64,000 nucleotides of DNA from JANQEU01 sp965601455 (GTDB lineage: Bacteria; Bacteroidota; Bacteroidia; Cytophagales; Cyclobacteriaceae): the NCBI GenBank assembly GCA_965601455.1, contig OZ271831.1:992001-1056000 (forward strand). The letters are read 5' to 3'. Shown piece after piece: positions 35,771-42,787 of the stretch. Position 1 is the first letter of the stretch. Each line of letters opens with the position of its first letter. Position numbers and translations under genes: made by a program. The notes beneath the pieces are model-generated. The model had not been told where the DNA came from. It saw only the letters and a program-made list of their open reading frames with translations, and did no database searches.

Positions 35771-37630
35771 CTATTCTTCTTTTCCAATAAAAAGCTTCTC
35801 CGAGGAAATAAGTGGAAAAAGGTTATTTGAACGATCAACGTCCGCCATTCTTAGAGATGGGTCAACCTCAACCGATTCGACCTTCCCAGCTACTTGTAGC
35901 TCATAATTTGGATACGGCCAGGGCCAATCTTTCATGACAACTCTTGTAGGCATACCTTCTTCTTCAGGCTTATACCCTCGCATTATCTCCATAGGGATAT
36001 AATAGAGCTTTTGTTCTCCCCCCTCCAGCGTAACTAGTACATCTAATGGCATAGGATGTAATCCTTTCTTCTCAATCATTATCACAGAGGAATCCCCCTT
36101 TAACTCCAATGATTTAACTCCATAATCAATGGTATTGGTAGTGGCGATCCATTGTTCATTATACCAGTCTAGTTCCAGCCCTGAACGTTTTTCCATCACT
36201 CGCTTAAAGTCTGTAGGATCGGGGTGTTTAAATGCCCATTGATTCCACAGGTCCAGCATACCCTGATCAAAAGCGTCCTGCCCAATAATATAGCTTAGTT
36301 GATGCAGATAAATGGCGCCTCTTAAATACGTTGAAACACCGTATGTTCTATTCAGGTCATAGTGATCTCCATGTGTGGTCATTGGCTCCTGAAGATCTGC
36401 ATCTACTAGCATCTGATAAGCAGTGTATGCTCTTGATAGCGGATTTAATTTGTTGTCACCAAACAATTCATCCATTATCATGTACTGGCAGTAAGTGGTG
36501 AACCCCTCGTCCATCCAGGGGTATTTTGACTCATTAAAAGCCAAAACACCTTGATACCATGAGTGAATGGCCTCATGTACCGTAACACTAACGAGGCTTC
36601 TAAATTCTCTGTTCCCAGTAATTAACGTGGCCATAGGATATTCCATGCCACCGTCTCCACCTTGAATGACCGTGTAATCCTTGTATGGGTATTTACCATA
36701 TTTCGCATTCATTATTTGGAAGGTTCGCATGGTATAGTTTTTTAAACTATCCCAATTGGTCTTTATGCTACTATTTTCATTTTGGTAAATGAAGTGAAGG
36801 TCAGGAATACCTTCCGCTTTTATGATTTCATGCACATAATCCGGATCCGCGGCCCAAGCGAAATCATGTACCTGATCCACTTTGAAATGCCAGCTTAATT
36901 TTTTTCCCTTCTTTCTTTTGACGGGTTTAGACACATCCTCATAGCCATGACCAATTTCCTGCGCATTTTGCAGGTATCCTGTACCACCAATCATATAAGC
37001 AGAATCAAGGTTTATGGTCACGTCAAAACTGCTCCATACGCCATGAAATTCCCTTCCAACATATGGATCTGCATGCCATCCGTGTTTATCGTATTCTGCC
37101 AGCTTGGGATACCATTGGGTCATTGAATAAGAGATTCCTTCCTTATTATTTCTTCCTGTTCTGCGGATTTGTACGGGTACCTGAGAATCAAACTGCATGC
37201 TTAGCTTCGTATTCTTTCCAGGAAACAAAGGTTTGGCTAGTTCCACCTCCAATATGGTACCAACAACCTCGTAATTTAGGTTGGTACCATCCTGTTTCAG
37301 CTCATTTATCCGGTGATAGCCGATTTCATCTGCCTTTAAATGAAATATTCTATCCTGTACCCGACGATCGGGGTCTGCAATGGTACGGGAACGAATATCC
37401 ATCATACTTCCTGGCTGAAAGGCGTTGTAGTACAAATGATAAAAGACCTTGGTCAGTGTGTCTTCCGAGTTATTGGTGTAGATGATTTCCTGCTCCCCAG
37501 TGAATTGGTGATTTTCTGTATCAAAATCAATTTCCATCGTGTAGTCAGCTCTTTGCTGCCAGTAGCCATTTTGAGCCGATACAATTGCACACATTGAAAG
37601 CAGAAGGAAAATTGAGAAGACTTGTTTCAT
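35771..37630 (-). CDS. M1 family zinc aminopeptidase-like protein
   Basis: Exported metallopeptidase of 619 residues with signal peptide (1-19, ending VSAQ). The catalytic core has HEAIH (352-356) with the third zinc ligand Glu375 in WMDEGFTTY. GGMEYP (327-332) takes the place of the aminopeptidase GAMEN motif. The N-terminal part is a beta saddle domain and the C-terminal ~120 residues a beta domain, not the long helical ERAP domain, as usual for Bacteroidota M1 proteins. It probably trims peptides in the periplasm. It is monocistronic. Confidence 0.92.
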   Translation of the reverse strand: MKQVFSIFLLLSMCAIVSAQNGYWQQRADYTMEIDFDTENHQFTGEQEIIYTNNSEDTLTKVFYHLYYNAFQPGSMMDIRSRTIADPDRRVQDRIFHLKADEIGYHRINELKQDGTNLNYEVVGTILEVELAKPLFPGKNTKLSMQFDSQVPVQIRRTGRNNKEGISYSMTQWYPKLAEYDKHGWHADPYVGREFHGVWSSFDVTINLDSAYMIGGTGYLQNAQEIGHGYEDVSKPVKRKKGKKLSWHFKVDQVHDFAWAADPDYVHEIIKAEGIPDLHFIYQNENSSIKTNWDSLKNYTMRTFQIMNAKYGKYPYKDYTVIQGGDGGMEYPMATLITGNREFRSLVSVTVHEAIHSWYQGVLAFNESKYPWMDEGFTTYCQYMIMDELFGDNKLNPLSRAYTAYQMLVDADLQEPMTTHGDHYDLNRTYGVSTYLRGAIYLHQLSYIIGQDAFDQGMLDLWNQWAFKHPDPTDFKRVMEKRSGLELDWYNEQWIATTNTIDYGVKSLELKGDSSVIMIEKKGLHPMPLDVLVTLEGGEQKLYYIPMEIMRGYKPEEEGMPTRVVMKDWPWPYPNYELQVAGKVESVEVDPSLRMADVDRSNNLFPLISSEKLFIGKEE

Positions 37631-37733
37631 GATTTCGCTTTATAAAGCAACCAAATTAGATCATAAAGGATTTGTGAGTGCGATGAAATTATATAGGTGG
37701 TCGAATGGATAACATTTTGATCCATAACCGTGG

Positions 37734-37787
37734 AATAAAAAAAGCTCGTCTATCAATAGATAAACGAGCTTTGAAGCAGTCCCTAGG
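37734..37787 (-). repeat. 54-bp repeat, copy A (duplicate terminator plus tRNA 3' end)
   Basis: Identical at 53 of 54 positions to 37941-37994. It contains a 14-bp hairpin (37741-37754 with 37759-37772) preceded on the plus strand by an A run, thus a minus-strand terminator, and the last bases of tRNA-Glu. It looks like a tandem duplication of the tRNA-Glu unit. Confidence 0.92.
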
Positions 37788-37793
37788 AGGACC
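37777..37793 (-). pseudogene. tRNA-Glu relic with internal deletion
   Basis: On the minus strand the first five bases (GGTCC, with flank CTC) are fused to the last twelve bases (CCTAGGGACTG) of tRNA-Glu; about 55 internal bases are missing. The relic keeps its terminator. It cannot give a tRNA. Confidence 0.75.
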
Positions 37794-37836
37794 GAGCGCC
37801 AAGAATTGGTCCTGTGGATCAATTTAGCAAATGCTT

Positions 37837-37903
37837 GCACCATAGCTTTAGCGTCGGTGCAGGGGCCAGAGAGCGAAGCGGGCAGGGGAGCCCCCTATGG
37901 GCT
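37837..37903. ncRNA. GC-rich structured block (possible RNA or mobile-repeat relic)
   Basis: About 70% GC over 55 bases by hand count, in a low-40s background. Nested inverted repeats are visible: GCACC (37837-37841) with GGTGC (37856-37860), CCATAG (37840-37845) with CTATGG (37895-37900), and AGCCC (37889-37893) with GGGCT (37899-37903). It lies between the relic and intact tRNA-Glu units. The stretch 37844-37940 holds no gene. Whether it is transcribed is unknown. Confidence 0.35.
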
Positions 37904-37940
37904 GATTCAACTTCGAGTATTTATTTAGTAGTAACCCTTA

Positions 37941-37994
37941 AATAAAAAAAGCTCGTCTATCAAAAGATAAACGAGCTTTGAAGCAGTCCCTAGG
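37941..37994 (-). terminator. 54-bp repeat copy B with terminator of tRNA-Glu
   Basis: The hairpin 37948-37961 with 37966-37979 (14 bp, one G-U) followed on the minus strand by seven Ts is the terminator of the intact tRNA-Glu. The whole block to 37994 is duplicated as copy A at 37734-37787. Confidence 0.88.
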
Positions 37995-38055
37995 GGAATC
38001 GAACCCCTGTTTCCAGGATGAAAACCTGGCGTCCTAACCCCTAGACGAAGGGACC
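37984..38055 (-). tRNA. tRNA-Glu (anticodon TTC)
   Basis: A 72-nt cloverleaf on the minus strand: acceptor GGTCCCT with AGGGACT (closing G-U), D arm in CGTCTAGGGGTTAGGACG, anticodon stem CCAGG/CCTGG with loop TTTTCAT giving TTC, and T arm CAGGGGTTCGATTCCCCTA. The discriminator is G; CCA is not encoded. It reads GAA and GAG. A promoter lies 140 bp upstream, beyond a degenerate tRNA-Glu half, and a terminator directly follows. Confidence 0.96.
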
Positions 38056-38106
38056 GAGTATCAAAGTTTTGAACAACCACGTTCTGGTTGTTGTCTATTT
38101 TGTTTT

Positions 38107-38167
38107 CATCTCAGTCTGAAAACCTGACGTGCCTTGCCGGCCGCCCAAACCCCTAGACGAAGGGACC
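38107..38167 (-). pseudogene. degenerate tRNA-Glu half upstream of the intact gene
   Basis: The minus strand from 38167 repeats the first 20 bases of tRNA-Glu exactly (GGTCCCTTCGTCTAGGGGTT), then diverges with a GC-rich insert (GCGGCCGGC) and rejoins an anticodon-arm-like piece (ACGTCAGGTTTTCA). The 3' half is absent. It is transcribed ahead of the intact tRNA if the promoter at 38195 is used, so the precursor would carry a false tRNA 5' end. Confidence 0.8.
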
Positions 38168-38194
38168 TTGGATTAACCAAATTTTTTGGAGGTG

Positions 38195-38224
38195 CAAATA
38201 TAGATAGTTGCTAATTCTTTTCAA
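38195..38224 (-). promoter_or_regulatory. promoter of tRNA-Glu unit (TTG-N19-TATATTTG)
   Basis: Minus-strand TTG (38224-38222), 19-bp spacer, then TATATTTG (38202-38195): an ideal Bacteroidota promoter. The predicted start is near 38188, so the transcript begins before the degenerate tRNA half and runs through the intact tRNA-Glu. Confidence 0.8.
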
Positions 38225-38278
38225 GTGTTGAACTACTTTTTTTCAAGTCAGCAAGTAAGCCCATTATTCAGTAACTAC

Positions 38279-38506
38279 TCAGAACCTGTCTGCCGTTTCA
38301 TCAGGACCTTGGTTCATAGGATCTCTGTGGTACTTGTCGAGGTAATTTACAATTGCTTTGCCTTGGAGCACCATACCCGCAACTACCAGATATGGGATAT
38401 TGGAAACCTCCTTGTGAATAACCTGGTAAGCTGCCGAGACACTCTTAAGTTGCCGTTCGATTTGGTCGGAGAGTGTTGATTTTTCAGGGCGAATTAAGGT
38501 TAACAT
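38279..38506 (-). CDS. small hypothetical cytosolic protein
   Basis: Unrecognised protein of 75 residues with mixed helical content: TLSDQIERQLKSVSAAYQVIHKEV is amphipathic, followed by a hydrophobic but short segment (IPYLVVAGMVLQG) and a charged tail (DKYHRDPMNQGPDE). No catalytic motif is visible. Codon composition fits a real gene better than the overlapping plus-strand frame. It is divergent from gap, 172 bp apart. Confidence 0.55.
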   Translation of the reverse strand: MLTLIRPEKSTLSDQIERQLKSVSAAYQVIHKEVSNIPYLVVAGMVLQGKAIVNYLDKYHRDPMNQGPDETADRF

Positions 38507-38615
38507 ACGGTTTGCTTACGGTTAATAAAATGTGAATAGAAAATAGTAAACGACAAGTACCTGACAAAGGTTCGCAAATAACTTGAATCGAGAACTATAA
38601 CACTTGCTACAAGTG

Positions 38616-38646
38616 TTTGCTTGTTAATAATTGGTACATAGATTTG
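38616..38646 (+). promoter_or_regulatory. gap promoter (TTTG-N19-TAGATTTG)
   Basis: TTTG (38616-38619), 19-bp spacer, TAGATTTG (38639-38646): an exact match to the Bacteroidota housekeeping promoter. The predicted start near 38652 leaves a leader of about 27 nt before gap. Confidence 0.85.
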
Positions 38647-38678
38647 TACCTGAAATGACACAATAAAAAAAGAATATC

Positions 38679-39689
38679 ATGTCTAAAACCAAAATCGGTA
38701 TTAATGGATTCGGAAGAATCGGACGACTTGTTTTCCGTGTAGCAGTTGATCGTCCTGATCTTGAAATTGTTGGGATCAATGATTTGATCGATGTTGACTA
38801 TATCGCCTACATGCTAAAATATGATTCGACACACGGTCGATTTAATGGTGAAGTATCTGTGGATAATGGGAACTTAGTGGTTAATGGGCAAACTATCAGA
38901 GTTTCTGCAGAAACAGACCCGGCTAATCTTAAATGGTCAGAGGTTGGTGCCGAGTACGTAATTGAAGCGACAGGTATTTTCCTAACAGCGGAAAAAGCGC
39001 AAGGACATATTGATGCCGGAGCTAAAAAAGTTCTCTTCACCGCTCCTTCGAAAGATTCTACTCCGATGTTTGTGATGGGAGTAAATAACGATACCTACAC
39101 CAGTGATCTGCAATTTGTTTCTAATGCATCTTGTACCACCAACTGTCTGGCACCTATTGCAAAAGTGTTGCATGACAACTTCGGAATTACTGATGGTTTA
39201 ATGACAACAGTACACGCGACAACAGCCACCCAAAAAACGGTTGATGGACCTTCCAAGAAAGACTGGAGAGGTGGTCGCGGTGCAGGACAGAATATAATCC
39301 CTTCCTCCACTGGTGCGGCTAAGGCTGTGGGAAAAGTGATACCCGATCTGAATGGAAAACTAACAGGTATGTCCTTCCGTGTTCCAACTCCTGATGTATC
39401 GGTGGTAGACTTGACAGTCAATTTGGCGAAGGAAACTACATATGAAGCTATTTGCGCAGCAATGAAAGACGCTTCCGAAGGTGCCATGAAGGGTATTCTA
39501 GGGTACACAGAAGACGCAGTTGTTTCCAATGACTTTTTGGGTGATTCCAGAACATCCATATTCGATGCTGGAGCTGGAATTATGTTAACACCAACTTTCG
39601 TGAAAGTGGTTAGCTGGTATGACAATGAATGGGGCTATTCAGCTAAGGTTGTTGAATTGCTCGAATTCATGATTGGCAAAGACAAATAA
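38679..39689 (+). CDS. gap: type I glyceraldehyde-3-phosphate dehydrogenase
   Basis: Glycolytic enzyme of 336 residues that oxidises glyceraldehyde-3-phosphate with NAD and phosphate. The NAD fold begins IGINGFGRIGRLVFR (6-20), catalytic Cys152 stands in NASCTTNC and His179 in TTVHATT, with DWRGGRGAGQNIIPSSTGAAKAV and WYDNEWGYS at the C-terminus. Length is standard. It has a consensus promoter and a palindromic terminator, so it is monocistronic and probably strongly expressed. Confidence 0.98.
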   Translation: MSKTKIGINGFGRIGRLVFRVAVDRPDLEIVGINDLIDVDYIAYMLKYDSTHGRFNGEVSVDNGNLVVNGQTIRVSAETDPANLKWSEVGAEYVIEATGIFLTAEKAQGHIDAGAKKVLFTAPSKDSTPMFVMGVNNDTYTSDLQFVSNASCTTNCLAPIAKVLHDNFGITDGLMTTVHATTATQKTVDGPSKKDWRGGRGAGQNIIPSSTGAAKAVGKVIPDLNGKLTGMSFRVPTPDVSVVDLTVNLAKETTYEAICAAMKDASEGAMKGILGYTEDAVVSNDFLGDSRTSIFDAGAGIMLTPTFVKVVSWYDNEWGYSAKVVELLEFMIGKDK

Positions 39690-39710
39690 GAATTATTCTC
39701 AAATAATAAG

Positions 39711-39732
39711 AAGGCCGACAATTGTCGGCCTT
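39711..39732. terminator. palindromic bidirectional terminator
   Basis: AAGGCCGACAATTGTCGGCC plus TT forms a perfect 22-bp palindrome (39711-39732) with T runs on both sides. It serves gap on the plus strand and the YebC-type gene on the minus strand, whose stops are 21 and 12 bp away. Confidence 0.9.
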
Positions 39733-39744
39733 TTTTGATTTCTG

Positions 39745-40455
39745 TCAACCAATATTCGTATATACAGCCTGGACGTCGTCATCATCTTCAATCTTATCGA
39801 GCATCTTTTCAATTTCATCTAATTGCTCCTCGGAGAATTCTACCGGTTGGGCTGGGTATCTTTTGAGCGAAGCTTTCTTTACTTCAATTCCCTTTTCATC
39901 TATTACACTGCTCAAGGATCCGAAGTTGGTATAATCACCGTAGGCATAAACCGTTCCTTCATTCTCTTCCAACTCTTCCAAACCGCCATCAATTAATTCC
40001 AATTCTAGTTCCTCGAGATCCATTTCTTCGGTTTTCTCGAATTCAAAGACAGCTTTTCGGTTAAACATGAATTCAAGTGATCCGGAAGGGACAAAGCCTC
40101 CACCTGCCTTTGAGAAATATGATTTTACATTGGCCACGGTTCGGTTTGTGTTATCCGTGGTACATTCCACAAAAACCAGTACACCGTGTGGGCCTTTACC
40201 TTCATAGGTAACCTCGTTTAAGGTATCCGCATCTTTACCGACCGCACGTTTTATAGCATTATCTATGTTGTCTTTTGGCATGTTTTCCGCCTTGGCATTT
40301 TGTATGGCGGTGCGGAGTTTGGCATTCATTTCCGGATCTGATCCTCCATCCCTGGCGGCTACTTGAATGGCTTTAGCTAACTTGGGAAAGATCTTAGACA
40401 TCTTATCCCATCTTTTCTCTTTTGCTGCTCTTCGGTATTCGAACGCTCGTCCCAT
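39745..40455 (-). CDS. YebC/PmpR family regulator (TACO1-like)
   Basis: Protein of 236 residues. The N-terminal MGRAFEYRRAAKEKRWDKMSKIFPKLAK and the NAKAENMPKDNIDNAIKRA and YEGKGPHGV segments are the signature of the YebC family. Members have been described as DNA-binding regulators and, more recently, as ribosome-associated factors that help translate proline-rich stretches. The ATG at 40455 is chosen because the family starts with MGRxFE-like or MAGHSK-like sequence; an upstream in-frame start at 40476 adds seven residues. The C-terminus is very acidic (DKIEDDDD). Confidence 0.93.
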   Translation of the reverse strand: MGRAFEYRRAAKEKRWDKMSKIFPKLAKAIQVAARDGGSDPEMNAKLRTAIQNAKAENMPKDNIDNAIKRAVGKDADTLNEVTYEGKGPHGVLVFVECTTDNTNRTVANVKSYFSKAGGGFVPSGSLEFMFNRKAVFEFEKTEEMDLEELELELIDGGLEELEENEGTVYAYGDYTNFGSLSSVIDEKGIEVKKASLKRYPAQPVEFSEEQLDEIEKMLDKIEDDDDVQAVYTNIG

Positions 40456-40568
40456 GCTGTTTAGATTTTCATGCAAATAAATTGAATGAGAGATTGAAAA
40501 TCAACGGCAACTGATGAAATTAAGCTGAGATCATCTCAACAATCATAGTATTATGTTGGGATTAAATA

Positions 40569-40576
40569 TAAATTTG
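40569..40576 (+). promoter_or_regulatory. -7 element for TPR gene (TAAATTTG)
   Basis: Exact TAnnTTTG 13 bp before the ATG at 40590, implying a start near 40582 and a very short leader. No good -33 element is seen at the usual distance. Confidence 0.4.
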
Positions 40577-40589
40577 CGGTTCATAGCTT

Positions 40590-41669
40590 ATGGTCACTTT
40601 CAATCGCGTTTTAGTTGCTCTTTTTTTATTTTCCGGTACTCTTGCTTACGGTCAAAAGGGGAAAGTAAAAACCGCCCAAAAGGAGCTTCTTTCGGGAAAT
40701 CTGGAGTTGGCAATTGCTGCTATTGAAGAAGCTTCCCGACATCCTAAGACAACACAGTTACCTAATACCTGGAATGTCTATTTCAGCATTTGTGAAGAGA
40801 AATTAAAAGTAGCTTCAACTACAGAAGACAGTTTAATGGTCGTGGGTAAACTTGTTGGGGCTTATGAAAAATGCATTGAATATGATACAGATTATGCATT
40901 TTCACCGGACCTGACACCCAAGATCACTACGATTTTCAATGACTTTGGCGACCTGGCCGACTATCACTATTCGAAAGAAAGCTACGAACGTTTTATTATG
41001 CTGCAGATGGCCTATCTAAAATGCGGAGAAGTGCTTAATGCGGAATTAGGTTCGGAGTATCATAAACTGGCGATGGCTGCCGAAAAAGTGGATAATTCTC
41101 CACTCGCCATTGAATACTACTTGAAATCCATTCGGTCAGGAATGTACGAAACGGAATCATATATGAGCCTGCATCAGCTCTATAAAGCGGAAGGAAGTAC
41201 AAAGAAAGCGGACTCTGTTTTACTTATGGCATTTTTCAAATACCCGAATCATCTTGCATTGGCCAATCGGGTTATACAGGAGTCTATCGATAACACCATG
41301 TATTTTATGGCACGACAACATGCAAATAGAGCACTTTCATACAACCCAAATGAACCCGAGCTGCATTACAAGCTTGGATTAATCAATAAAAAACTAGGTC
41401 TACCGGAGGACGCAGTTCGCTCGTTTTCAAAAGCACTCTCTCTGGACAGCAAATTCTATAAAGCTGCTTATGAGGTTGGTAGTTACTACGCCAACATAGG
41501 GCTGGAAGAAAACAACGAAAGACTACTGGATGTAGCCAGGAGATACCTTGAAGTCTGTGAAAACCAATTGGACGATAACAACAAAGTTCTCGTACTTCTT
41601 AGAGAACTATACCTTCAATTAAGAGATTTCGAAAATTACGAACGGATTAACAGCCTTATTGAGGGATAA
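40590..41669 (+). CDS. exported TPR protein
   Basis: Protein of 359 residues with a signal peptide (about 1-21, ending AYGQ) and several tetratricopeptide units; the clearest are at about 243-310 (ARQHANRALSYNPNEPELHYKLGLINKKLG and AVRSFSKALSLDSKFYKAAYEVGSYYANIG, cited in pieces). TPRs mediate protein contacts, here likely in the periplasm. No partner gene is adjacent: the next gene converges, with only 1 bp between the stops. Exact function is unknown. Confidence 0.8.
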   Translation: MVTFNRVLVALFLFSGTLAYGQKGKVKTAQKELLSGNLELAIAAIEEASRHPKTTQLPNTWNVYFSICEEKLKVASTTEDSLMVVGKLVGAYEKCIEYDTDYAFSPDLTPKITTIFNDFGDLADYHYSKESYERFIMLQMAYLKCGEVLNAELGSEYHKLAMAAEKVDNSPLAIEYYLKSIRSGMYETESYMSLHQLYKAEGSTKKADSVLLMAFFKYPNHLALANRVIQESIDNTMYFMARQHANRALSYNPNEPELHYKLGLINKKLGLPEDAVRSFSKALSLDSKFYKAAYEVGSYYANIGLEENNERLLDVARRYLEVCENQLDDNNKVLVLLRELYLQLRDFENYERINSLIEG

Positions 41670-41670
41670 T

Positions 41671-42777
41671 TTAGATATCGAATTTCATCCCGACCACAAG
41701 CTTTTCCTTGTAATTGCTCAGCTTCTTCTTCAGATCTTTTTGCTGCTGGAGGCTTGACTTAGAATGAATCTCGTCCAAAAGGTTTAGAATAAATACATCA
41801 CTTGAATTTTCCTGATCTTTGAACAAGTTGGAGTCAAGAAAATAAGCTTCCGAAACAGTATCCTTACCAAGATCGAACGACTCATATCCACCACTAATGT
41901 TGGCCTTCAAAGAACCGATATTGTGTCGTTCTCCCTTGCTGTTGTAATAGTATAGAGACTTTCCGGCACCAACATAAGTCAGGTCACCTCCTTGGTCGCG
42001 AAGTAGAAATCCCATTTCCACGTTAACATTTTCCATATCGGAGGCGATCATCCTAATCCAAAGACGATCGATGATCTGTTCCGGATCATGAATCTTTTCC
42101 TTGAATATAATTTCGTTCAAACTGAAGACGATAAAACTATTCACATTAAGAGAAACCACATCAGATGCACTATTCCGAAAAAACGTTACAAATGACATGT
42201 CCTCCCTAGTACTATACCAGTACCCATTATGATTCTCTCCGTCGTCGTGCAGAATGAAACCAGAAGGAAAGGCCACATCGAAATTGCTTTGAGCCGGTGT
42301 TACCGACTGATTCAACCAGGATGCGTTCGTTAATACATCTTGAGTTTTTTCTGTAGCGGCGTTTTCGTTACGCTTTTCAAGTGCCTTATCGAAGACTTTT
42401 CTTAGCTCCTCTCTATCCCATGGCTTCACAAGATATCGATCTAAACCAAACTCGTTTACGGCTCGTATGATAGCTCCCATATCACTGAAGCCTGTCATAA
42501 TCATACGAACAATATTGGGATACTTCGGTACAATTTTAGCCAGCAGATCCACTCCTGTCATGTTGGGCATCTGTTGATCCGTAATGATTAGGTCGATTTT
42601 GTTTTTTTCGAGTAAGGTTATGGCTTCCGGCCCGTTAAGAGCGGTATACACATTGTAATCCTTCCTGAAAGAGTATTGGAAGATTCGAAGATTAACTTCC
42701 TCATCGTCCACATACAAAATACTATATGTTTTAGCTTTGGCTCCTTTTGATGGTCTTCTTAAAAGTACGTCTTCCAT
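41671..42777 (-). CDS. response regulator with degenerate SpoIIE-like output domain
   Basis: Protein of 368 residues. Residues 18-135 are a receiver domain with Asp24/Asp25, phospho-acceptor Asp67 in ITDQQMP, MTGF and YLVKPW. After a linker, residues ~170-365 follow the order of a PP2C/SpoIIE phosphatase domain: the C-terminal strands GDLTYVGAGKSLYYYNSKGE correspond to the usual 'AGH-PP-L' region. Yet the metal-binding GD and GDVSGHG motifs are not recognisable (SASDVVSLNVNS stands in their place). It may be a scaffold instead of an enzyme. It lies 10 bp after the TPR histidine kinase and is surely its partner. Confidence 0.8.
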   Translation of the reverse strand: MEDVLLRRPSKGAKAKTYSILYVDDEEVNLRIFQYSFRKDYNVYTALNGPEAITLLEKNKIDLIITDQQMPNMTGVDLLAKIVPKYPNIVRMIMTGFSDMGAIIRAVNEFGLDRYLVKPWDREELRKVFDKALEKRNENAATEKTQDVLTNASWLNQSVTPAQSNFDVAFPSGFILHDDGENHNGYWYSTREDMSFVTFFRNSASDVVSLNVNSFIVFSLNEIIFKEKIHDPEQIIDRLWIRMIASDMENVNVEMGFLLRDQGGDLTYVGAGKSLYYYNSKGERHNIGSLKANISGGYESFDLGKDTVSEAYFLDSNLFKDQENSSDVFILNLLDEIHSKSSLQQQKDLKKKLSNYKEKLVVGMKFDI

Positions 42778-42787
42778 TCTTAATTAA

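Noticed and set aside
37661..37843. Minus-strand 60-residue frame
   Set aside because: It runs through the duplicated terminator and tRNA-Glu relic, so it is a by-product of structural RNA sequence.
38225..38479. Plus-strand 84-residue frame opposite the small protein before gap
   Set aside because: It is Ser/Phe/Cys-rich with no motif, and it begins inside the tRNA-Glu promoter region.
39095..39625. 176-residue frame antisense to gap
   Set aside because: It is a shadow of the strongly conserved GAPDH reading frame.
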